Positions 57,738 to 64,000 of a stretch of 64,000 nucleotides of DNA are shown one piece after another. Position 1 is the stretch's first letter. Every line of letters starts with the position of its first letter. Under the pieces are notes generated by a model. That model worked only from the letters and a program-made list of their open reading frames with translations, was not told the DNA's origin and made no database searches. Location of the stretch: the NCBI RefSeq assembly GCF_026153455.1, contig NZ_CP110629.1, positions 2,728,001-2,792,000 on the forward strand. Reading direction: 5' to 3'. Made by a program: the position numbers and the translations under genes. Origin of the DNA: Marinimicrobium sp. C6131 (GTDB taxonomy: Bacteria > Pseudomonadota > Gammaproteobacteria > Pseudomonadales > Cellvibrionaceae).

Positions 57738-58959
57738 GCACCGGGCTACCCTGATCAGCCTGCTATTGTTCAGTGTCTGTTGCGGTGCGGCCGAGCATTC
57801 ACCCGAGTTGAGCGCCCGGGCCCGCCTGGCGGATGCCACCGTAGCGGGCGAACCGGGACGCGCCGCCTCCCTGCTGCTGCGCGCGCGCTTGGCCAGCCGC
57901 TGGAGCCGGCAGTGGTCCACCTTGCTGGAGATCGACCATGTCAGCAGTGGCTGGCAAGACGACCACAGCGACGGTCGACGCCTGAACGGCAAGCCCCTGA
58001 TTCCCGATGTGCCCGGTACGGAGCTGAACCAACTGGCCCTGCGCTACCGGGGCGCGGAAACCGAAATCACCCTCGGACGCCAGCGCCTGGATTGGGACGA
58101 GCAACGGTTTCTGGGCAGTGACAGTTTCTGGCAGCAGGATCAGACCTTCGACGCCCTGGCCCTCGAGCGTCGCCTGCTGATGAGTTCCCGCTGGCAATAC
58201 CTTTATATCGGCCGGGCCAACCGCATCTTTGGTCGGGGTCGGGACCTGCCCGAGCACGACGACTCATACTACCCGGACACGGACCAACCACCCGGCTACT
58301 ACCCCGACGATTACAGCCTGGCGGGTGAGCACCGACATGACAGCCACCTGACCCGGCTGGAACTCAATGAATGGGACTACACCCAACTGGTGCTCTATGG
58401 CCTGGCAGTGGACAACCGGGACCAGCCGAGCACATCCAACGACACACTCGGCGCCCGTTACCGGTTTTCCTACCAGGCGCATCCACTGCGCTATCGGTTG
58501 CTGCTGGAAGTGGCCGCGCAGGAGCTGCCGGAGCTGCCCGGACTCCCCCAGCCGCACTATTACTTGGCGGAACTGGCAGTAGGCTATCAATCCTGGGAAT
58601 GGCTGGGACGCCACGAAGTGTTGGGTTCAGACCAAGGCTATGGCTTTACCACCCCCATCGGTTCCACTTACCTCTTTCAGGGATTTGCCGGCGTCTTCGC
58701 GATCACGCCCGACGACGGTCTGAAAGACAGCTCCCTTCGTCTGAACTGGCGCGCTCACCCATGGGAAATTTCCATTCGCCACCACTGGTTCAGCGCCCAG
58801 ACCGACGGCCGGGACTACGGCAGCGAATGGAATATTGAAATACAACTTAAACCCGCCCACCCCCACGAAATCGCCCTGCGCTACGCCGATTTTCAGGGAT
58901 CGTCCCCTTACCTGCCCAACCAGCGACGGGCTTATCTCGACTATCGTTATAACTTCTGA
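57727..58959 (+). CDS. Outer-membrane beta-barrel, alginate-export-like
   Basis: This protein of ~410 residues has a signal peptide (ATLISLLLFSVCCGAAE) and alternating amphipathic strands through to a C-terminal aromatic residue (AYLDYRYNF), as expected for an outer-membrane barrel. The text TEITLGRQRLDWDEQRFLGSDSFWQQDQTFDAL resembles AlgE-type porins (alginate_exp). Ions or small polymers might pass. Starts at 57712 and 57721 are also possible; 57727 gives the cleanest signal peptide. Last gene of the ECF operon. Confidence 0.75.
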   Translation: MTGKHRATLISLLLFSVCCGAAEHSPELSARARLADATVAGEPGRAASLLLRARLASRWSRQWSTLLEIDHVSSGWQDDHSDGRRLNGKPLIPDVPGTELNQLALRYRGAETEITLGRQRLDWDEQRFLGSDSFWQQDQTFDALALERRLLMSSRWQYLYIGRANRIFGRGRDLPEHDDSYYPDTDQPPGYYPDDYSLAGEHRHDSHLTRLELNEWDYTQLVLYGLAVDNRDQPSTSNDTLGARYRFSYQAHPLRYRLLLEVAAQELPELPGLPQPHYYLAELAVGYQSWEWLGRHEVLGSDQGYGFTTPIGSTYLFQGFAGVFAITPDDGLKDSSLRLNWRAHPWEISIRHHWFSAQTDGRDYGSEWNIEIQLKPAHPHEIALRYADFQGSSPYLPNQRRAYLDYRYNF

Positions 58960-58986
58960 ACAGTAGTATCACGTTCGGTCCGCTAC

Positions 58987-59078
58987 GGGGTAAGCCCTTT
59001 CAAGACACGCCGTGAACCCATCCCTGGGGGCTCGACGCGCGGAATCCCGCCGCTTACGGTCTTGAAAGGGCTTACCCC
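58987..59078. repeat. Long inverted-repeat element between convergent genes
   Basis: Two perfect 20-base arms (beginning GGGGTAAGCCCTTTC and ending GGGCTTACCCC) flank a 52-base centre that itself contains GC-rich repeats (CCATCCCTGGGGG, GCGCGGAATCCCGCCGC). It looks like a dispersed intergenic repeat of the marine gammaproteobacterial type; from memory, similar centres occur in Marinobacter and Microbulbifer relatives. No other copy was found in this window. It may also act as a transcription barrier between the barrel gene and the haem-porin gene. Confidence 0.7.
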
Positions 59079-59125
59079 GCATCGGCCCTAAGTGCCAAAT
59101 GCCGCCTTCCTACGGCAAACCAACG

Positions 59126-60226
59126 TCAATAATAAAAATGCACCTGCACAAACCCCTGGGTGAAGTTACCCGTTTCACGCTGGGGAATATCCTCGCCGAC
59201 GCGGATTCCGCCGCGCAGTTGCAGGCTGGCGTAGGGGGTATATTCCAGCAGGAGCGAGTGACGGTTACGTTCGTTTTCGTCGATGGCGGTATCCGGATCC
59301 AACCATTCGGTGGTCAGCTTCAGGTTGTAACCCTTGGCCAGCTCCCGATTGAGTTCCACCAGGCTCACCTCCTGCACCTGGGCAATGCCCGGCAAGTTGG
59401 TGACCGAGTCGTCCTCGATGCGACTGAACTCCAGCAGTACCCCATAGCCACCGACAGTGAAACCACCAAACAGGCTGGCCAGCTCGCGCTGCCCGATTTC
59501 GGCATCATTCAACACGTAGCTGCCACCGGCACGCCAATGGCGAGTCACATATTCCCCCCGGGTCAGATACTGAAAATTCCGATCATCGTTGCTCTGGCTG
59601 TTGCTGCCGTTGCTGAGCGCTACATCGAATCGAAGTCGGTCGAAGTTGAGTCCCAGCTCGACGCCCTGATCACTGTTATTGAAATTGAACCCGGACGCCT
59701 GGCGAACAAAAGCGCTGTCATCCTCCAGCCGCAACCCGAAGGGCAACATCAGATTGCCCGCCTTCACGCTGTGGTCACCAAAGCGCATCATGACAAAGGC
59801 CTCGCGGTTGCGACCGCCACCGGGTAGCAATTGCTGATCCAGATACAACATGACCGGTGAACCCTTGGGTTGGAACGCCAGATACAACTGACCGGTCTGG
59901 GTATTAAAGCGGCGGGCATCGCCGGCTTCATCACCGTCAACGTCCATCTGGGTGGCGCTGAAGCGCAGGTCGGTGCCAAAGCGCAGGCTGTCATTGACCT
60001 GGCCGCCGTCGAACGCCTCCGTGGCGCCGGCCTGAGCGGGCAGCTCATACGCGCCGTAGTAGGCGCCGTAACTGGAACGCAGACCGCCACCACTGGGGTT
60101 GACGTGGCAGGCGGCGCAAGGCTGCCCCGTGCGCAGGGCCAGATAGGGCTCCGCTGTTAACGTCAGAGGCGCCACCAACAGTACCCCGAAGAACACTAAG
60201 CGAATCAATTCAGAATGAGATTTCAT
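59126..60226 (-). CDS. Outer-membrane porin with N-terminal c-type haem motif
   Basis: This 366-residue protein has a signal peptide (LIRLVFFGVLLVAPLTLTAEP), then at ~33-37 a single CAACH haem motif in LRTGQPCAACHVNPSGGG. From ~70 to the end are amphipathic strands of a barrel ending in FVQVHFYY. The PYLALRTGxPCAACHVNPSGGG start is shared by a family of haem-bearing porin-like proteins. The haem would lie at the periplasmic mouth of the barrel, a layout suited to electron passage across the outer membrane. It overlaps the cytochrome gene by 17 bases. Confidence 0.8.
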   Translation of the reverse strand: MKSHSELIRLVFFGVLLVAPLTLTAEPYLALRTGQPCAACHVNPSGGGLRSSYGAYYGAYELPAQAGATEAFDGGQVNDSLRFGTDLRFSATQMDVDGDEAGDARRFNTQTGQLYLAFQPKGSPVMLYLDQQLLPGGGRNREAFVMMRFGDHSVKAGNLMLPFGLRLEDDSAFVRQASGFNFNNSDQGVELGLNFDRLRFDVALSNGSNSQSNDDRNFQYLTRGEYVTRHWRAGGSYVLNDAEIGQRELASLFGGFTVGGYGVLLEFSRIEDDSVTNLPGIAQVQEVSLVELNRELAKGYNLKLTTEWLDPDTAIDENERNRHSLLLEYTPYASLQLRGGIRVGEDIPQRETGNFTQGFVQVHFYY

Positions 60227-61019
60227 GGCGGAACAGGCCTCCTTCGATTCGGTCCCGGTCACCGTCCAGTACACGGCGTTGTTGATCCAACAGGGTGGCG
60301 ACGGCGGGGTCATTCACCACGACCTCGGCGGCCGTGACCGGGTAGTCCGGTAAATACCAATGAATCCGCAGTTGCTGTCCGCCCTCCAGACTCAGCGCAT
60401 ACTGCTCCGGTGACGCCAGAACACGTTGTCCATCACTATGGAAATAGACTTGCACCGCGTCCGACAGCGACTCGGCAGACAACGCCCGGCTGAAGCGAAG
60501 CGTTACAACGCGCTGTTCAGATTGCTCGCTCTGCAGGGAGACGCTGGTGGGCGAGTCACCCACACCGTCCCGGGGCGCGCCGTTTTCAACCCAGTCGCGT
60601 ACCTGGGCGAGGCGGGTGGCACTGAGCGGGCTCATGCCCAGAGGCATTTGCCCGCCATCGATGCCGTCAGCCCCTTCGAGTTTGCGAAGCAGGTAGCTCG
60701 CCTCCGGATCCCCCGGCGCTACGCGCAGCACCGAGGGTTGTTGACCGGAGGGCTGGTCGACCAGAGAATCGAAGCTGCTCTGCTCCGAGTCCAGCCGCAG
60801 GCCCTCGGGCGCCCCGCCACCGGTGTGGCACTGGGCGCAAATGGGGCTGAAGATATCCGCCTGCAATTGGGCCAGGGTACCCGGCGTCGGCGGCGTGTCA
60901 TTGCCGCCGTTGCCATTGTCCCCCGAGGGCAGCCCCTGCTCGTCCAGCCCCTCCCCGGACCCGGCCCCACAGCCGGTCAACAGACCGGCGAGCAGGAGAC
61001 ACAGTGACACTCGCTTCAT
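60210..61019 (-). CDS. c-type cytochrome lipoprotein
   Basis: This 269-residue lipoprotein has lipobox LTGC (~Cys18) and a mono-haem motif CAQCH in FSPICAQCHTGGGAPEGL. A distal Met in GGQMPLGMSPLS is a likely axial ligand. The C-terminal ~110 residues are beta-rich (VVTLRFSRALSAESLSDAVQVYF). It fits between the COG4315-type lipoprotein and the haem-porin in one operon. Probable electron carrier or structural partner; direct function unknown. Confidence 0.85.
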   Translation of the reverse strand: MKRVSLCLLLAGLLTGCGAGSGEGLDEQGLPSGDNGNGGNDTPPTPGTLAQLQADIFSPICAQCHTGGGAPEGLRLDSEQSSFDSLVDQPSGQQPSVLRVAPGDPEASYLLRKLEGADGIDGGQMPLGMSPLSATRLAQVRDWVENGAPRDGVGDSPTSVSLQSEQSEQRVVTLRFSRALSAESLSDAVQVYFHSDGQRVLASPEQYALSLEGGQQLRIHWYLPDYPVTAAEVVVNDPAVATLLDQQRRVLDGDRDRIEGGLFRHEISF

Positions 61020-61034
61020 GACTGCGCCTCCCGG

Positions 61035-62711
61035 TTACGGCGTTGCGAAGAACCAGGTACCAAAGCCATCGGTAATATCGCCGTTGGCATCTCCCGGTGC
61101 GCTGTCGCCCGCGTAGAAGTAAAGGGGCTCATCCTGATAGCGCCACTGGAAGCCACCCTCCGGGTGCTCGATCACGCTGAAGTCACCGAAATCACGAGCA
61201 TCCTCCGACGCATAGAAGGCGGGCCAGACATCCAGACAACTGCCCGTGCAATTGGACTGGCCATCGGTATCTTCGGAGAAGGTATAGAGGGTGAATCCGT
61301 GCCGCTCGTTGTCCGGATCGCCATTGGCATCCACCAACATACCCCAGGCGACAAACAACTCACCCTCGTCGGGATGGGTGTTGACCGCCACCGGAGGAAT
61401 CCGGGCAAGACGCCAGAGGTCATTGACTTCATCACCACTGACATCACCGGGCTCGGAATCCGCACTGAAGAAGTACAAGGGCATACCGTGCAGCGCCCAC
61501 TGCTGTTCGCCGGAACCACGCTCCACCAGACTGAACGGCGCGCCCGCTTCGGCACCGTCGTGGGCGATCAGCGCCGGCCAGGCGTCCAGGCAACTGTCGG
61601 CGCAGTTGGAGACGCCGGGCTCGTCATTATCGAAGGTATACAGGGACATGCCATGGGCGGCGACCGCGTCGGTCTGCTCCGCCATACCATCGGGCGTGGC
61701 CTGCAGCAGCAGTCCCGCACCGGCAAAGGCGGAACCCCGCGAGGTGTCCTGAACCCGCCAGGGCAATGGACGCGCCAGCTCCCAGTTCTCGATGGCGGCA
61801 CCATTGATATCCCCGGCCTGGGTATCGCCGACAAAGAAGTACAGGGGCATGCCCTGATAGGCCCACTGCATGGCCGTGGCCCCCTCGGTATCCATATCCC
61901 GCTCGATCAGACTGAAGGGCGGTTCGGCCACATCGTTTTGCTCCGCCAACAGCGGCGGCCAGTTGGCCAGGCATTGACCACTACAGACGGACTCTCCCGG
62001 TTCGTCCATGGCAAAGGTATACAGGGTGTAGCCGTGCCGGTTCTGTTTTTCGGCGACAAACGCATCGGTCTCGCCGTCGGTTTCAGGGACGCCCACGGAA
62101 ACCTCACCGGTGGCATTGAAGTACCGCCCTTCATCGGTATTGCTCATTTCATCACTGAGCCGTGCCGGCTCGGTGACCGCCACCCGCCAGAGATCGTTGA
62201 CGCCCTCGCCATTGATATCGCCGGGTTCGCTGTCACCGGCATAGAAGTACAGCGGTTCGCCGCGCAGCGCCCACTGGGTGCTGCCATCGTCCCGCTCCAC
62301 CGTGGACAGGGGCGGTTCCACCACCGAATCGTCAGTGGTCAGCAACGGCGGCCAGGCCTCCACGCAGTCGACATTATTGCAGGCCGACTCACCGGGGTTA
62401 TCCATGTCGAAGGTGTACAGTGTCATGCCATCCAGGTCACGATTTTCTTCCATAAAGGTGCCACCGTCGTCGTACAGTACGCGGGCGGTGCCATCGGCGG
62501 TATAGGTGCCACCAATCAGAGTCAGGTTAACCGTCAGAGGGGTCGGCGAAGGGTCATCAACAGTACCGTTACTGCTACTGCTACTGCTGTAGCCATTGCT
62601 GCTACCGTTACCGTTGCCACCACCGTAACCGCCCCCACCCCCGCCTCCGCAGGCCATCAGGGTCAGGGCGCACCAGAAAATCAGAAATCGGAACAAGTTG
62701 GAGACTGTCAT
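61035..62711 (-). CDS. Lipoprotein with four COG4315-type repeats
   Basis: This 558-residue lipoprotein has lipobox LMAC, a Gly-rich then Ser-rich linker (~22-52), and four tandem units of ~115-130 residues. Each unit has GxxLYTFxxDxPGxSxCxxxCxxxWP..., then QWAxxGxPLYFYAGDSxPGD. All four copies keep the Cys pair. The unit matches the secreted repeat of unknown function in COG4315. The ATG at 62711 follows AAGGAG by eight bases; a GTG at 62720 is less likely. First gene of the minus-strand haem operon. Confidence 0.85.
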   Translation of the reverse strand: MTVSNLFRFLIFWCALTLMACGGGGGGGYGGGNGNGSSNGYSSSSSSNGTVDDPSPTPLTVNLTLIGGTYTADGTARVLYDDGGTFMEENRDLDGMTLYTFDMDNPGESACNNVDCVEAWPPLLTTDDSVVEPPLSTVERDDGSTQWALRGEPLYFYAGDSEPGDINGEGVNDLWRVAVTEPARLSDEMSNTDEGRYFNATGEVSVGVPETDGETDAFVAEKQNRHGYTLYTFAMDEPGESVCSGQCLANWPPLLAEQNDVAEPPFSLIERDMDTEGATAMQWAYQGMPLYFFVGDTQAGDINGAAIENWELARPLPWRVQDTSRGSAFAGAGLLLQATPDGMAEQTDAVAAHGMSLYTFDNDEPGVSNCADSCLDAWPALIAHDGAEAGAPFSLVERGSGEQQWALHGMPLYFFSADSEPGDVSGDEVNDLWRLARIPPVAVNTHPDEGELFVAWGMLVDANGDPDNERHGFTLYTFSEDTDGQSNCTGSCLDVWPAFYASEDARDFGDFSVIEHPEGGFQWRYQDEPLYFYAGDSAPGDANGDITDGFGTWFFATP

Positions 62712-62757
62712 GGGTCGCACTCCTTTTCGGATTGAGTCTCCGCAAGTTACGGACCAA

Positions 62758-63300
62758 TCAGAAAAAGGTTGCAGGTGATGGGAAACGTTCGATCACTTCG
62801 TAGCGTGCGCCATCAGAGGACAAGTGGCTGGCGAACAGGGTGAGGGTGTCGACATCGAAAGGAGAGGAGGTAAAGTCGGCGTGAGCCTGTAAAAATGCGT
62901 CGACGGAAACCGGGCGGCCGCCGAAGCGGGCCAGGGTCAGGTGGGGATGATAGGGACGCGCTTCCAGCGGGAAACCCTGCGCCACCAGCCGTTTCCCCAG
63001 CGCCTGATGCCAGGTGTGCAGCGGCGCTTCGGGATCGACTCCGGCCCACAACACCCGGGGCCGATCCGGCGAACCGAATACGCCCACGCCGCTCAGCATT
63101 ACCCGACCGGGTGATAGCGGTGGCGCCTCAAGCGTCTCACTCAGGCGCGTCAGGTCCCCGCACGCCACCTCTCCCAGAAAATGCAGCGTCAGATGCAATT
63201 GCTCCGGTCGTTGCCAGCGGGCACCCGGCCATGGCCGTCGCAACGACAGGGCGTCAACCTTGACCGGTTCGGGCAATTCCAGCCCCAGAAATAGTCGCAC
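62758..63300 (-). CDS. thpR: RNA 2',3'-cyclic phosphodiesterase
   Basis: This 180-residue 2H phosphoesterase opens 2',3'-cyclic phosphate ends on RNA. Both HxTx motifs are present: LHLTLHFLGEV and HPHLTLARFGG. The start begins VRLFLGLELPEPV. The GTG at 63300, preceded by a G-rich SD, gives the normal N-terminus; the frame stays open to 63351. It is divergent from the receptor gene that begins at 63434. Confidence 0.9.
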   Translation of the reverse strand: MRLFLGLELPEPVKVDALSLRRPWPGARWQRPEQLHLTLHFLGEVACGDLTRLSETLEAPPLSPGRVMLSGVGVFGSPDRPRVLWAGVDPEAPLHTWHQALGKRLVAQGFPLEARPYHPHLTLARFGGRPVSVDAFLQAHADFTSSPFDVDTLTLFASHLSSDGARYEVIERFPSPATFF

Positions 63301-63317
63301 AGGTCCCCCCTCTGTTC

Positions 63318-63355
63318 CAAATTGTGAACCCCGTGGCCGCGGCTGCGACAATTTG
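63318..63355. promoter_or_regulatory. Inverted repeat between thpR and receptor
   Basis: CAAATTGT and ACAATTTG are perfect 8-base arms separated by 22 bases in the divergent promoter region. It could be an operator for the receptor gene. No known consensus is matched. Confidence 0.4.
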
Positions 63356-63433
63356 TCACTGTGCGCTGGTCTCCGTCTTGCTTAAGCTTGCGCGCACTGC
63401 GGATCAATACGAACAAAGCGGAGGCCAGGGGTC

Positions 63434-64000
63434 ATGTCATTATTGGGAAAGCATAACATCCGGGGGCTGGGGCTGGCGGGGCTCCTGGCACCGTTCGCCG
63501 GCGCGGATCATGCGCCGGGGGTACTGGCCACGGAAGAGGTGCGGGTCTGGGGTGAGCGCGGGCGCGGCAGCGAATACCAGACCACCGGCCCAAGCCACAT
63601 CATTGGCCCGGAGGATATCCAGGGCATCAATATCGCCACCACCGAGGATCTGGTGAAATTCGAACCCAGCCTGGTGGTGCGACGCCGGTTTATCGGCGAC
63701 GCCAATGGCACCCTGGGCATACGCGGCTCCAATATGTTTCAGACCACCCGCTCCATGGTATTTGCCGACGGTGTTCCGCTGCACTACCTGCTGGAATCGC
63801 GCTGGAGCGGCTCGCCCCGCTGGACCCTGGTGTCCGCCAGTGAGATCGCCCAGGTCGAGTTGCTGTACGGTCCCTTTTCCGCCGAGTACAGCGGCAATGC
63901 CATGGGCGGGGTAATCAATATTGAAACCGCCATTCCCGAATCCCGCCGCATTCGTATCGACGGCAGCGTGTTCTCCCAGGACTTCGACGCCTACGGGTTT
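63434..64000 (+). CDS. TonB-dependent receptor, N-terminal part (3' end outside window)
   Basis: The frame is open from the ATG at 63434 to the window end (189 codons). It begins with a weak signal-like segment (GLGLAGLLAPFAG), then TonB-box-like EEVRVWGERG (~36-45). A plug domain follows: SHIIGPEDIQGINIATTEDLVKFEPSLVVRRR, GTLGIRGSNMF, SEIAQVELLYGPFSAEYSGNAMGGVINIET. The style is that of vitamin/siderophore-type receptors and differs from the large carbohydrate receptor at 49880. Ligand unknown. Confidence 0.9.
   Translation, partial: MSLLGKHNIRGLGLAGLLAPFAGADHAPGVLATEEVRVWGERGRGSEYQTTGPSHIIGPEDIQGINIATTEDLVKFEPSLVVRRRFIGDANGTLGIRGSNMFQTTRSMVFADGVPLHYLLESRWSGSPRWTLVSASEIAQVELLYGPFSAEYSGNAMGGVINIETAIPESRRIRIDGSVFSQDFDAYGF

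Noticed and set aside
62727..62750. AAC-N16-CGA on the minus strand upstream of the COG4315-type lipoprotein, resembling the ECF promoter at 55694
   Set aside because: The -10-like element would lie right beside the Shine-Dalgarno of the gene, leaving almost no leader; the -10 also differs (CGA instead of CGT).
1..64000. tRNA, rRNA, phage, insertion sequence or integron features
   Set aside because: No cloverleaf with conserved T-arm, rRNA text, transposase, integrase or terminal repeats with target duplication was seen by eye on either strand; a tRNAscan and ISfinder search would be needed to be certain.

Overview
The window is GC-rich chromosomal DNA from a gammaproteobacterium. It most likely comes from the Cellvibrionaceae/Marinimicrobium/Saccharophagus group. 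Three things point there: the left 19 kb follows the gene order of the Pseudomonas pilT-proC-metXW-hemW region; secreted proteins carry long polyserine linkers behind lipoprotein signals; and a marine-type beta-1,3-glucan (laminarin) utilisation locus is present. No tRNA, rRNA, CRISPR array, transposase or phage gene was seen.

Region 1 (1-19.1 kb) is conserved core. It runs gshB (3' end), a tonB3-like energy transducer, yqgE/algH, ruvX, then pilT and pilU on the opposite strand, yggS, proC, yggT, metX, metW, a DUF4426 gene, rdgB and hemW. Four insertions interrupt this block: a dynamin-like GTPase, a histidine kinase/sigma54-activator pair, a small exported DUF4168 protein behind what looks like a textbook sigma54 promoter with an IHF site, and an S9 family peptidase.

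Region 2 (19.1-33 kb) is mixed: a DUF6435 protein, a sugar-porter MFS transporter, a hybrid sensor kinase, an EEP-family hydrolase, a suppressor-of-copper-sensitivity set (a membrane protein, scsB, scsD, scsC), trmO, serA, an alpha/beta hydrolase, and an AraC regulator with seven predicted membrane segments.

Region 3 (33-55.6 kb, all minus strand) is the accessory highlight. Reading in the direction of transcription it holds: a GH81 endo-beta-1,3-glucanase lipoprotein; a TonB-dependent receptor; a SapC protein; two flavin-dependent (tryptophan) halogenases; a DUF6445 protein; a cupin-like protein; a polysaccharide deacetylase; GH3 and GH16 glucanase lipoproteins; a non-catalytic multi-module lipoprotein; and a di-heme oxidoreductase lipoprotein broken by a one-base frameshift. 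The non-catalytic lipoprotein and the oxidoreductase share a ~105-residue module that resembles beta-glucan-binding CBM56, three copies in all. A hand-found motif (GTCGYCCCACTTT and variants) lies upstream of the GH81, receptor, GH3 and lipoprotein genes. In two of these places it continues with identical internal spacing, which suggests one regulon. A plausible model is that GH81 and GH16 cut surface glucan, the lipoprotein holds it, the receptor imports oligomers and GH3 trims them. The role of the halogenase/SapC/cupin module is not known.

Region 4 (55.7-64 kb) has an ECF sigma/anti-sigma/leucine-rich-repeat/outer-membrane-barrel operon. Facing it is a minus-strand operon of a four-repeat COG4315-type lipoprotein, a c-type cytochrome lipoprotein and an outer-membrane porin with an N-terminal haem motif, a possible outer-membrane redox conduit. 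The window ends with thpR and the 5' part of a second TonB-dependent receptor. Start sites, domain names and motif positions were assigned by eye without database searches.
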